In this document: positions 36,057 to 48,303 of the stretch, in pieces | Position numbering within the stretch: the first letter of the stretch is position 1 | Layout of the letters: the number at the start of each line of letters is the position of its first letter | Translations under genes and position numbers: made by a program | The notes under the pieces: generated by a model | Seen by the model: only the letters and a program-made list of their open reading frames with translations | The model's database searches: none | Told to the model about the DNA's origin: nothing | From: Forficula auricularia | Taxonomy: Eukaryota; Arthropoda; Insecta; Dermaptera; Forficulidae | Length of the DNA stretch: 64,000 nt | NCBI GenBank assembly: GCA_024734495.1 | Contig: JALMQS010000268.1 | Coordinates: forward strand, 143,274-207,273 | Direction of reading: 5' to 3'

Positions 36057-37261
36057 ATGCCGTCTGAAGAAATTGATTTGCCCGTATGGCTTAATAACGA
36101 ATTTATTGAAGAAATACTGCAAAAAAAAGAGAAAAATTTAAAAGTTGTAAATGCAGAAATTGAGGAAGCATGTGGAAAAGGGAAAATTTCGCAAGTAAAA
36201 TAATGAGAATCCATGTTGATGTAAAGGTTAAGGAAATCTCTGAGAGAAAAACATTTTTATTGAAATTTGTAAATGATGGACTTTTGGGAAAGTTCTTTTG
36301 TGAAAATGGAATGTTTGGAAGAGAAATCGAGATGTATAAAAATACGATGCCTTTATTGAGAGAGCTTTACAGTAAATATTATCCAAATGAAAAGATAGCT
36401 CCATACACAAGATATTTGGAAAAGGATGGTAATAGAATGCTCATCATGGAAGATTTGTCATTAGACGGATATAAGGGTGGAGATAAGTCAGGTATGGATT
36501 TAGAGCATTGTCAAATGGTGTTAAAGAAATTAGGACGATTTCATGCACTATCTGCTCTACTTGGAGAACAAAGTCCGCATGTATATGATGATTATAAAGA
36601 TATGTTATTCTTTTTAAAAATATTTGAAAATTTATTTTCGTCCCAGGTACGATCCTTGATCTTAGAAGTTGAGCATTGGCCAGAGCAAAAGCATTTAATT
36701 CCAAAACTTCAAAAATTGGCGGATAATATTATAGAAATCGGACGAAAAGCCACGAAACAGCATCCTGGAGAATTTTTAGTACTAAATCATGGTGATCTTT
36801 GGACATCAAATATGCTCTTTAATTATACGGATTCCGGAAGTGTATCGGATGTCATATTCGTTGATTACCAAGGAGTCTTTTGGGGAACTCCGATGAATGA
36901 TTTAAGCTATTTTTTATGTGGAGCTTTTAAAGGTGATTATTATGAAAACAGAGATTTACTCATCAAAACGTATTATGATTCTTTATCGGAAACATTGAAG
37001 GAAATAAATTATCCTAAAGAAATACCAACATGGGAATACATCCAAAAGCAGGTTAATGAGAAGGAGATTATATTCGCTATTTATACTTGCGCATGTTTAC
37101 CTATTCAACGGGCCCAATCCTCAGACGAATTCAAACTTGATGAACGTCTTTATAAAAACGAATACTTTACAGATAGACGAGAAAAAATATTTCAGCGCGA
37201 AACAACACAAGTGGAATTAAAAAAGAGACTATTAAAATTTGAAAAAAGCTGGCATATTTGA
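36057..37261 (+). pseudogene. EcKL3: ecdysteroid kinase-like copy, frameshifted at the glycine-rich loop
   Basis: Native ATG at 36057 follows TTTTTTTAGCT. Compared with EcKL5, one G is missing at 36180-36182 (GGG instead of GGGG), so the frame breaks at the loop that should read CGKGENF. An open 363-codon frame starts at 36170 and holds the rest of the kinase: the lysine in TFLLKF, the hinge IMEDL, LNHGDLWTSN and FVDYQ. A run of six A at 37242-37247 (five in EcKL4) changes the end to KSWHI and stops the frame at 37261. If translated from the internal ATG it would lack the first ~40 residues and half of the ATP loop. The shared deletion with EcKL4 argues for a real change before duplication; homopolymer assembly error is the alternative. 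Confidence 0.8.
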
Positions 37262-38553
37262 CCGTTTGTAAATATCTGAAATGGATAAAATTGTAAAATG
37301 ATTTATTAAAATTAAAACTCCTATAAGCTGAGAACTCTTCATCTAAAGTTTATTAATATACATATAGTATGTATATAAATATATATTGTATTTTAAAGAT
37401 TGTTTAAATGTATATTTTATTAAATAACAAGATACTATATTTTATTTTGTACATTCTAAGATAATTTGGTAAAATGCCTCCAAATCTGTTTTTACAGAAT
37501 AAAAAAATAATCTGTTATCAATTAATTTAGATCAAAAACTTTAATTATAAATGGTCAGAAAAATTAAAACTTCTTACTTACAACTGGTCAAAAGGTTGTT
37601 TTTACAGTGGACGCGTAGAGTTTAATGTCAAAAATAAGGGACAAAAGCACTTTAATACTACTTAATATCATTTATAAAAGTTGGACTTCATATATGATGG
37701 GTCGTGCTTGATTCAAATTAAAAGAGTGGGTTATTTTAACAGGAGAGGTCATATTACCATTTGCCTATTTATTTGCTCTATTTATTTTAGCATTTTGATT
37801 TGAATTTGTAATTCATGATGTTGGTCTTCCAGGACCAGTTGCTGAGTTTGCTTTAAAAATTTGAGAAGTTTGACTGTGAGATAGGCAACCAGCAAGACAG
37901 TCATAATAAGATGTTGCTTTTATTATTCAGTAAAGAAGTTTGATATTCTTATATTCATTTTGGCCAATTTCAATAATTGGGTCTTTGAAAAAAAAATAAT
38001 CTATTTTTTATATCTATTTTAAAACTTTATTATAAATAATTTTGATAGTCGATAAGAAAAATTTGAAAAAATTGTTTTTTCAATTAATTATAAGCAATTT
38101 AAAAGTGATAAAATTTCAAAAGGAATCACGTGATTCCAAACGCAACATGATTGGTCATCTTTGTGACGTCAAAAGGATAAAATAACTTCACATTAGTACA
38201 CGCTCGACGGCTTATACATTAGTATTAACAATTATTATATAATTAAAATATTATTATATTTTAAAATATATTCGAATTTTGGCGCAGAATAAATTGTTTT
38301 TGACAAATAATTTTATCTAGTTAATAAAGTGTGATAAAGAATTATTTATGTGAAAACATTAAAGTACGATGAAGCTCATACACAAGTTCTAATAAAAAAA
38401 CCTTTGTCGTTTTGGTCAAAAAATATATTTCCGAAACTCTTAAAATCTATAAAATTAAATAAATAGATAATGTAACTGAACAATAATAATTAAATAAAGT
38501 ATTTTCTTTAAACATACATAGTGATTAATTTAATTAAATAAATATCCATAAAT
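37262..38553. other. Gene-free 3' flank of EcKL3, duplicated after EcKL4
   Basis: Matches 47071-48303 closely. 38150-38230 contains GACGTC and GTACACGCTCGACGG, possibly a terminal part of the adjacent transposase element. No coding gene is seen. Confidence 0.55.
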
Positions 38554-39246
38554 TTATGTTGCGATTATAGGTGCTTGTAAATTCACTAATGCTGCAGCAA
38601 TGACAACAATATAGTCTGTAAAAGTTAACATATTATGATTAACAACTGCATGAGGTTTGAGAAAATCAAACTCTCGCATTCTTCCAATGACCCATTCTAT
38701 GTGAATTCGGAGAGCAGCAATTCATTTGCCTTCTAAAACCTCAGATTGTGTTAATTTTACTCCAGAACTAACCGATGGTGGTCGTATTAATTCTAAATTT
38801 TTTTCACCAAGAAGCGAAACAATATTTTTGAATCCTCAATCTGCAATGACTGCACAAGCTTCGGGCAACTGCTCTAACAAGCAACTTTCTTCAAACAATA
38901 GCTCATCAGAAATTCAACCTCCAAATCCTTTTGATATAAAATTCATAAAACCATCTGGTGCACAAGATATTAAATACTTTATAGTATTACACTTTTTATA
39001 CTCTGACTAACTTAAAGATAGGTACTCGGATCACTCGATTTTTCAATTTGTATCTCAAATGCATCAATAATAGTATTTACATGGCTATATGAGCTCCTAA
39101 AATGTATAGATAGTATTCTTTTTTGTGACTCAATTCAGGCATATAAATAAGAGTTTTTAATAAATGTGCTAATACGGAAACTGTTTTATTAAAAACAATA
39201 CTAGCATTATTGACGCTAATTCCAAATTTTATTCATCTACTTCTAA
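38554..39246 (-). pseudogene. DDE_4-type transposase pseudogene, truncated by the duplication junction
   Basis: The minus strand, with frameshifts and stops, encodes the second half of a DDE_Tnp_4 transposase: IIDAFEIQIEKSS (first catalytic Asp region), SDGFMNFISKGFGG, EACAVIADCGF (second Asp region) and HIEWVIGRMREFDFLK near the end. The last codons give VVIAAALVNLQAPIIAT and a stop at 38554-38556. The N-terminal THAP part found in the other copy is cut off at 39246, the junction of the tandem duplication. The plus-strand ORF at 38726-39010 is its shadow. Confidence 0.75.
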
Positions 39247-39534
39247 GTATTAACTATATAGTCAGTTATTAGAATTAGGACAATATTGTAATTAGATAAT
39301 CAAATGTATATTTTATAATAAAATAGGTAAAGGAAAAATATTTATAAAAAGTGAATTTTTTGTCAGATTCATAGTTGACCGAAGAGGGTCATTGATTGCT
39401 AGGTTAAATATTAAATAAACTGCAACTTGGATCGTTGCTAAACTTTATCCAAAATACATTTGAAATATTAATATGTTTATTCCTTATTATTAATCAGATA
39501 TCACTTGCAATTTGCGAGTTCATGTTGACTTTAA

Positions 39535-39905
39535 TTCAAAAATAATGATCGATTCTTATTTAACAGTCGAGGAATAACAATTCTAAATTGGATTTGACAT
39601 TTCGGTTATTGGTAATCATTGCTGAAGACATGGAGGAATCGACTTAAAATCAAAAATAGCGATTTATTCATCTATCTATTTGAGGAATGTAATTGATTCA
39701 TAATTATTCGATTTTGACCCTTCATTATTATTGGTAACCATTGCTGAGATATGGAGGAAGCGACTTGAAATCAAAATAACGATCGATTCTTATCTAATAC
39801 TAGAGTAATAACCTTATTGCATTCCATTTTTGATGTTTTGACTATTAATGGCAACTCTACTGAAAACTGTGGAAGAATCGACTTAAAATCAAAAAGACTA
39901 AATTC
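39535..39905. repeat. Degenerate ~125-bp tandem repeat, three units
   Basis: Units share TGGTAATCATTGCTGA-type sequence, GGAGGAATCGACTTAAAATC and CGATTCTTAT. The units are diverged, so the array is old. No ORF. Confidence 0.6.
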
Positions 39906-40236
39906 TTTTTTGGTAAATAACTCAAGCTTTTTATACTTCAATAAACTTTATATATTTCATTTTTCAAATTTGTCTATTATTTTATTATTATTATACATTA
40001 TCCAATCCTTTTATTTTTCATTTTCAGAATATTTTTTTTTATTGTGGTTTCGCCACAAGTACCTTTTTTCACCTCCCACATTTCGCACGACACTACAGTC
40101 TCTATCTTGATGTCATAATGAAAATGTCCAGCTTCCTAATAAACTCATAATTTCTTAAAAATATCCATTAGTTTTTTTTCATATAGCCGATTCAAATTCC
40201 AAACGTTAGATGGCCCAATACTCTATGAGGTACTAA

Positions 40237-40460
40237 ACTTGAAAATTATTGGATAAAAAATACTTGGTAGGTTTCACATTAAGATATAAAAAATAAAACG
40301 AATTTATTTTTGGAGAATCTTTAATCTCGATACTATATTTCGGGTGGCTAAACCATCTTCATATATCGTTATATCTTAATGTGAAACCTACCAAGTATTT
40401 TTTATCCAATAATTTTAAAAAAATTTTCACCAAGTACCACCACCAAATTCCTTAAAAACT
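40237..40460. repeat. Palindromic MITE, long form
   Basis: Same arms and tail as 8167-8322 but with about 85 bp between the arms (GAATCTTTAATCTCGATACT and onward). The long centre makes this the more complete copy. Confidence 0.8.
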
Positions 40461-42559
40461 AGTACTAAATTTGGTCCAGATAGAACAAAAGCTTAGAATT
40501 TCAGATTTTTCACGTCTTTCGTTCTCAACGAGCATATTTTGGGAGTTTATTTGTGCAGCAATAAATTCACAGTATTCTAAAGCATACTAAGTGTTTGGTC
40601 CAGATCGAACAAAATGGTTAACAGTTTTAATAATTTTGCCCCCTTTTCGCCCCCACAATGGAAAATAATATATATTAGATTTTTCTCATCCCATTTTCGT
40701 ACCAATGAATGTGTATACTTGAATTTGAGACATCCTCGCTCCCCGCCAATTACTCAAAAAACTCCTTTATTCTGTCAGACACGGAAAGAATATTGTATCT
40801 ATATAAATTACGATCACGTCTATAAATTAATAGAATTTTTGCATGTTATAAGAACATATTTGCCAAAAAAATTGTGTTCAAATTTTTTTTTTAAACTCTT
40901 TTCTACAGTATATTTGGAGAATTTCCTTCTTAATTTTAAAAAAATATTTTAAATCAGAGAAATGTACTGTATGGAACTGTCGAAAATACTAAATAAAGAA
41001 TACCAAGATAGATTTTTTGATTTCGAAGAACATACTCTCAGGAATGAGTGGGTGTTTTTTTTTTTTTTTACTATTTGGGTGAAATTGATCTGATACAAAA
41101 ATCACTTAAAATGGCCAATTTGGAGTTCTCTTATACCGTCATTTTAATAAAAGGAAATAAATTTCAAAAGTTATTCTAATTAAAAAGATCTTTATAGATA
41201 TCTCACCCCCATGAAGAATTTTTACTTTATTATATGGTATGGTCAAGTATTGTAATGTTCATGGAAAGTTTTTTTTCGCGTTTCAAAATATCTCAAAAAC
41301 TGCTAAATTTGAATTTTGATTAAAAAAATTGAGAGAAACCATGGCGGTTTGTTCTACAAAAAAGCTCTTATGAGTAAACATCTAAAGAATTATATTTTAC
41401 AAGATATTAATTATTTTTTTCAAAATGTCTGTTAGTTCTTTAGTACTTTACCAAATTTTGTGTATGCTCTAGCTCAAAAACTAGTGGAAATATCAAAACG
41501 AAATTTCACATGTAAATTCTTTATATTGAGATTGAGAGCTATTTTTATATTTTGGGTTCAAGCTCTAAAAATATTTCAGTTTCCTGTACAAACTTTGCTT
41601 ATTACTAACAAACTGGGTGGCCAGCCTTCGGAGGCCCTCTTGGTAACAAAGCGTCGCCTCTTTACGCTCCAAATGGTCTTCTCTAATTTCGAATTCCCAT
41701 ATCACTAAATTTTATGTTAACTGTTTTCAGGACCCAGGAAGGTTATTTGATAGTTTCCATTAGTCCACCCCCCTCCCTGAAATCACATTTTGGGGTCCAA
41801 ATATCAAAATGTTATATAACAATGATTTTAAGCTAGAACATCTGATTAAGAGGGTTCGGGACTGTTTATCATTTTTATAAGAAAATTCTCAAATTTTTAG
41901 CATCGAATCATTGATGTATTAAATATTTATTCCCGAAATATGAAGTTGATCGTCTGTCCCATTATCGAAAAATAAATGATTGAAAATGTTCCTTTTAACA
42001 TGGAAGTAAACGAACCGAGCTTTTATAGGGCTATAACTTCTATACAAATTATACCATTTTCAACAAATTTATACTGATCAATAATTCAACTTTTATGAAT
42101 CGAATGATACATTTTTCAATAGATTTGACAGTCAGTTAATTAGTTATTCATAAATGTAAAAAAGAAAAAGTTATTTGCAGCCAACAGAATATAACAAAAG
42201 CACTAGTGTAGAATTCCAACTCTATTGCTTGAAATCGTTTTTGTGTTAAATAAATGTTTTTATAATGAGAAAAAAATTATCTCAATATTCTTTTTAATAA
42301 TATTATCAAAACAAAGATTTTTATTCGAAATTAAACTCTTTATTAACAATTTTTTATTAAAAAATTTAGTAGGCACATTGTCACTCTGCAGAAATACAAA
42401 AAAAATTATAAGATCAAGCAGATAGATAAGCTGTCAAGAACTCCCTTAAAATACGAAATTTCATAAAAATACCTTCAGCTGTTTGTATACCGAGTGCGAA
42501 CAAAATTTGTGCCGACGGACCGACAGAAAGAAATTTCGTTGAGGGTGTTTTCTTTCATA

Positions 42560-43195
42560 ATTTCTTTCTGTCTCTTTCCTTCTATGATACAAGTGTATGC
42601 AATTTTATCTTTTAGATTTCAGCCTTTTTGCATCATTTTCATAAAAAAAGTCATACCAACTTTTATTATTGACATTCAAGTCTAAAAAACCGATAATAAA
42701 TCTGAAATATATTTAATTGTTAAATTCACTAATGCCACTTATTTATTGATATTTGTACAGTAAAATGAGTTATAATGAACGAATAAATCACATCCTTGAA
42801 GTTTTTAATAAAAATGTCTACAGCTTTTTTATCATTAAAATAACAATAAAAGATTCAGAAAATAACAAATGGCTGCATTTTTATTTAATAGGTGTTATAT
42901 AAAACATAAGGACATAACTGATAAGAGACAAAATCAAAAAACACCTCTTTATAATAGAACTTAAATTGCTGTTTGTCATCATTCCTTCACTTCATTTCGT
43001 GAATTATTCATTAATACTTAAAGGTAGGTGCTATATTATATAATTATTAATTGGTATTTAAAGTTGTCCCATTTCTAGTATTGTGAATGTATTTCCAATG
43101 AAATTGATCAAGGGAGAGAGCCTTAATCGAAGTTTAAACCCTTTATATATCCACTAGATTATTGCTTAAGGGTATAAAGAGATTGCCAGAGTTAT
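42560..43195 (+). promoter_or_regulatory. Conserved upstream block of EcKL4 with TATA-like box
   Basis: Near-identical to the block before EcKL3, with TATA-like GGGTATAAAG at 43170-43179. The ATG of EcKL4 lies 2.7 kb downstream, behind transposon insertions. Confidence 0.55.
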
Positions 43196-43685
43196 GAAAG
43201 AAAACACCCTCAACGAAATTTCTGTCTGTACGTCTGTTTTTGTATGTCAGCGCAAATTAGCATAAAAACGCCTGAAGGTATTTTTATGAAATTTCGTATT
43301 TGGATCACATGTTTTCTAACTCAAAATTATTGATATAGAACATTTTGATATTTTGAGGTTTGTAGGGGGCACTAATGTAAATTATCAAATAGCTCCTAAA
43401 CTATTAACTCTACTGCTCTGTTGGAAGGAAAATTGCACAGGATGTGATTTTTGACAACTTTTGTTTAATGAAATTCAAAAAAAAATGTGAGGGAGGGCCA
43501 AAAATTGCAAATTCTAGTCCGTTGTTCAAAATTCAACCAAAATTTGTATACATAATTTAGGGCCCCAGAAGACTGGAGATAAAAAAATTAATTATCCAAA
43601 ATGAGGTGGGGTGGGGGTGGGGGGTGGGGGGGGGGAATTAAAACCAAGATTTTGAACCAACTTCAACCAAATTTTGTATACATTA

Positions 43686-44344
43686 CAGTACTAAACAAAA
43701 TTTCGCCCCGTAAACCTAACAATGGATTCCAGTAGAGTTTTACATGCTGATTATCATGCAACTTCCCGATTTTTTACAACACGTCAAAGTTTTGAGATAT
43801 CATAGGTCAAAATGATGAAAAAGGCCATATTGACCTATTTTCGATTTCCATTAAATATTAAAGAGCAATATTTGAAATCAAAATATAATGTTGACGTAAT
43901 AGGAATCAGCGTTCTCTTTGATTTTCAAATGATCACTTGTTTTTAGCTTAATTAGAACTCGAACGATAACTAAAAAACTAAGACCTTATGTTTTTATCTA
44001 TGTCTATTATCCTTTATATAATCACGTAGTTTTAGTTTTTTAGTTATAACTCACTGGAGTAGTTCTAATCGAGCTAAAAAAAGTGATAATTTGAAAATCA
44101 AAGAGGAAGCTGTTTTCTATTACGTCAACAAAATATTTTGATTTCAAATATTGCTGTTTAATATTTAATGGGACTCAAAAAATAGGTCAAAATGGCCTTT
44201 TTCGTCATTTTGACCGATAATATCTCTAAACTCTGACGTGTTGTAAAAATCGGGAAATTGCATGATAATCAGCGTGTAAAACTCTTCTGGAATCCATTGT
44301 TAGGTTTAAAGGTAGAAATTTTTGTTTAATTTTTGTCGACCAGT
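43686..44344. repeat. Imperfect palindromic element, copy B
   Basis: The duplicated counterpart of 34255-34894, with ends CAGTACTAAACAAAATTTCG and GTCGACCAGTG. A long G-run (43606-43634) lies just upstream. Confidence 0.75.
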
Positions 44345-44840
44345 GATAATCAGTGGGGGATTAAATTAGATAATAACCGAACAAACGCACTCCCCAATTC
44401 GTTTTTCTTCTGATTTCTTCGTTTCATCCGTTTGACTTTTCGGTTAGATTTAATCTGCAGTCTTTCAAGTCCTCAGACACCCTCAACTCCTACCAAAACC
44501 CTGAAATTTCTTCTTCTTTTCGTGATTCAAGGGTGCACCGCGCGAACAACTGAGCTTGTTCTTTTTCTAGTATCAATAAAAAAAAAAAAAACTCCTTAAC
44601 CAACTTTTCAACAAAATTATTACTTTTCTATCTTTTATAACAGAAATTGTTTTGATCATTAGTTCATAAAACAATTCATTCATTCATTCATTCATTCATG
44701 TATCTTTATAACCAACCTATCCAATTTAATTGTCAAAAAAATAGATAATAGATAATTAGATATATTATAATTGTCACGAAAGAGTCTTGTAATTATATAA
44801 ATTGAAACACGAGAATAGATTGTTTTAAATTGCTCCAAAT

Positions 44841-45167
44841 CAGTGTTCCGCAAACTTTCTATGTTCAAGGTACACCTACCAAATCAAGAAATTTTAGAGG
44901 TACACCAAAGAAAAAAACAATGTTTATTTAATATTTTTTTATTATTATAATCAATATAATAGGAAAAGATATTAAATGAGAAATGTGAGCCTGCTTTAAC
45001 TGAGCACAGGCGATCAAAATTTGGAGGGATCGTTGATAAGGCTGCTTGCATAACTCTCAATTATGTGTAGGTGTATTATCTTAACAAAACTTGACATTTT
45101 TCCGCGGCACACCATCTAATGACCACGGTACACCAGTGTGCCGCGGCAAACACTTTGCGGAACACTG
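44841..45167. mobile_element. hAT-type MITE, copy B
   Basis: The duplicated counterpart of 35379-35704, with the same ends and the same 7-of-8 flanking match. Confidence 0.85.
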
Positions 45168-45443
45168 CTCTAAATAATCTTGAAGAGAATTTTCGACCTG
45201 TTTTGAAACCGATTATCTACAAACTTAATTTTTTCAAGCCATAGATAAATACTATTTTATTTTATTTTTAAAAAATTTTCCTGCGGAGAAAATATTAATA
45301 GTTTGTTATGACTACTGTGTATTTAAAATATGTATTATTTTATTTTAGAAGGAATTCCATTAAATTTTATTTCAATATTATTAATGAGTCCTGTCCTTCA
45401 ATTCCTCCAATATCTACATATAAATTGATTATTTTTATAAATA

Positions 45444-45767
45444 AATTAAGTGGATATTGATGAGGCAGTCCAAAAAAAGAAGAAGATAATTTACACTATC
45501 TTTTTATTCATAAAACCGACGTTTCGGAGGCTATTCCATTCTTCTTCAGTGTTTTGAAAAGTCAGTGAAGGAAATCCAATGCGGCATTCCCATCTGCCGC
45601 ATTGGATTTCCTTCACTGACTTTTCAAAACCCTGAAGAAGGAGGAATAGCCTCCGAAACGTCGGTTTTATGAATAAAAAGATAGTGTAAATTATCTTCTT
45701 CTTTTTGGACTGCCTCATCAATATCCACTTAATTCACTTATCAGTCCGTCTCCAAAAATTACTCCAA
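45444..45767. repeat. Near-perfect palindrome with hammerhead-like stem-loop, copy 4
   Basis: Arms of about 140 bp (45444-45586 and 45596-45734) are almost perfect complements, followed by the tail CAGTCCGTCTCC to 45767. Target duplication TTTTATAAATA (45433-45443 and 45768-45778) is clean, and copy A shows the empty site near 35960-35985. The core CCTGAAGAAGGAGG then CCTCCGAAACGTCGG is present on both strands. Confidence 0.85.
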
Positions 45768-45857
45768 TTTTATAAATAAAACATAGAAGAAACTAGCTTT
45801 TTTGAATGCAAATTATATCTTTAATTCAAATAAGTAATGTGAATATTTTTTTTAGCT

Positions 45858-47070
45858 ATGCCGTCTGAAGAAATTGATTTGCCGGTATGGCTTAATAACG
45901 AATTTATTGAAGAAATACTGCAAAAAAAGAGAAAAATTTAAAAGTTGTAAATGCAGAAATTGTGGAAGCATGTGGAAAAGGGAAAATTTCGCAAGTAAAA
46001 TAATGAGAATCCATGTTGATGTAAAGGTTAAGAAAATCCCTGAGAGGAAAACATTTTTATTGAAATTTGTAAATGATGGACTTTTGGGAAAGTTCTTTTG
46101 TGAAAATGGAATGTTTGGAAGAGAAATCGAGATGTATAAAAATACGATGCCTTTATTGAGAGAGCTTTACAGTAAATATTATCCAAATGAAAAGATAGCT
46201 CCATACACAAGATATTTGGAAAAGGATGGTAATAGAATGCTCATCATGGAAGATTTGTCATTAGACGGATATAAGGGTGGAGATAAGTCAGGTATGGATT
46301 TGGAGCATTGTCAAATGGTGTTAAAGAAATTAGGACGATTTCATGCACTATCTGCTCTACTTGTAGAACAAAGTCCGCATGTATATGATGATTATAAAGA
46401 TATGTTATTCTTTTTAAAAATATTTGAAAATTTCTTTTCTTCCCTTGTACGTTCCTTGATCTTAGAAGTTGAGCATTGGCCAGAGCAAAAGCATTTAATT
46501 CCAAAACTTCAAAAATTGGCGGATAATATTATGCAAATCGGGCGAAATGCCACGAAACATCAACCTGGAGAATTTTTAGTACTAAATCATGGTGATCTTT
46601 GGACATCAAATATGCTCTTTAATTATACGGATTCAGGAAGTGTATCGGATGTCATATTCGTTGATTACCAAGGAGTCTTTTGGGGAACTCCAATGAATGA
46701 TTTAAGCTATTTTTTATGTGGAGCTTTTAAAGGTGATTATTATGAAAACAGAGATTTACTCATCAAAACGTATTATGATTCTTTATCGGAAACATTGAAG
46801 GAAATAAATTATCCTAAAGAAATACCAACATGGGAATACATCCAAAAGCAGGTTAATGAGAAGGAGATTATATTCGCTATTTATACTTGTACATGTTTAC
46901 CTATACATCGGTCCCAATCCTCAGACGAATTCAAATTTGATGAACGTCTTTATAAAAACGAATACTTTACAGATAGACGAGAAAAAATATTTCAGCGCGA
47001 AACAACACAAGTGGAATTAAAAAAGAGACTATTAAAATTTGAAAAAGCTGGCATATTTGACCGTTTGTAA
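45858..47070 (+). pseudogene. EcKL4: ecdysteroid kinase-like copy with two N-terminal deletions
   Basis: Native ATG at 45858 follows TTTTTTTTAGCT. One A is missing at 45922-45928 (seven; eight in EcKL3) and one G at 45980-45982, the same loop deletion as in EcKL3. Together they leave the body open to TAA at 47070, but with a scrambled segment between residues about 24 and 41. The body is otherwise like EcKL5: TFLLKF, LIMEDL, LNHGDLWTSN, FVDYQ and the end KAGIFDRL. The reading frame that spans the N terminus begins at a TTG (45874) and is not a credible start. Decay or homopolymer indels cannot be told apart here. Confidence 0.8.
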
Positions 47071-47147
47071 ATATCTGAAATGGATAAAATTGTAAAATGA
47101 TTTATTAAAATTAAAACTCCTATAAGCTGAGAACTCTTCATCTAAAG

Positions 47148-47179
<32 letters not shown>

Positions 47180-48303
47180 GTATGTATATAAGTATATATT
47201 GTATTTTAAAGATTGTTTAAATGTATATTTTATTAAATAACAAGATACTATATTTTATTTTGTACATTCTATGATAATTTGGTAAAATGCCTCCAAATCT
47301 GTTTTTACAGAATAAAAAAATAATTTATTATCAATTGATTTAGATCAAAAACTTTAATTATAAATGGTCAGAAAAATTAAAATCTTCTTACTTACAACTG
47401 GACAAAAGGTTGTTTTTACAGTGGACGCGTAGAGTTTAATGTCAAAAATAAGGGACAAAAGCACTTTAATACTACTTAATATCATTTATAAAAGTTGGAC
47501 TTCATATATGATGGGTCGTGCTTGATTCAAATTAAAAGAGTGGGTTATTTTAACAGAAGAGGTCATATTACCATTTGCCTATTTATTTTAGCATTTTGAT
47601 TTGAATTTGTAATTCATGATGTTGGTCTTCCAGGACCAGTTGCTGAGTTTGCTTTAAAAATTTGAGAAGTTCGACTGTGAGATAGGCAACCAGCAAGACA
47701 GTCATAATAAGATGTTGCTTTTATTATTCAGTAAAGAAGTTTGATATTCTTATATTCATTTTGGCCAATTTCAATAATTGGGTCTTTGAAAAAAAATAAT
47801 CTATTTTTTATATATATTTTAATTTTGATAGTCGATAAGAAAAATTTGAAAAAATTGTTTTTTCAATTAATTATAAGCAATTTAAAAGTGATAAAATTTC
47901 AAAAAGAATCACGTGACTCCAAACGCACCATGATTGGTCATCTTTGTGACGTCAAAAGGATAAAATAACTTCACATTAGTACACGCTCGACGGCTTATAC
48001 ATTAGTATTAACAAAATATATTCGAATTTTGGCGCAGAATAAATTGTTTTTGACAAATAATTTTATCTAGTTAATAATGTGTGATAAAGAATTATTTATG
48101 TGAAAACATTAAAGTACGATGAAGCTCATATGCAAGTTCTAATAAAAAAATCTTTGTCGTTTTGGTCAAAAAATATATTTCCGAAACTCTTAAAATCTAT
48201 AAAATTAAATAAATAGATAATGTAACTGAACAATAATAATTAAATAAAGTATTTTCTTTAAACATACATAGTGATTAATTTAATTAAATAAATATCCATA
48301 AAT
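47071..48303. other. Gene-free 3' flank of EcKL4
   Basis: Duplicate of 37262-38553. It carries an expanded TA microsatellite (47155-47180) where copy A has a short one. Confidence 0.55.

Larger units (their letters stand above)
24490..39249. repeat. Segmental duplication, copy A (contains EcKL3)
   Basis: Ordered blocks of this region reappear in copy B (39250-49006): 24493-24655 at 39250-39415, 26040-26130 at 39937-40030, 28850-29440 at 40465-41050, and 31110-39246 at 41070-49006. Copy A carries extra insertions (retrotransposon tail, SINEs, a 1.66-kb gene-bearing element). Copy A ends and copy B begins at the same point, as expected for a direct tandem duplication. Confidence 0.75.

Noticed and set aside
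36444..36704. 86-aa antisense ORF in EcKL3, also in EcKL4 (46244-46504)
   Set aside because: Antisense shadow of the conserved kinase coding sequence; no independent start context or homology.
38726..39010. 94-aa plus-strand ORF
   Set aside because: Lies opposite the DDE_4 transposase fossil, whose minus-strand motifs explain the sequence.
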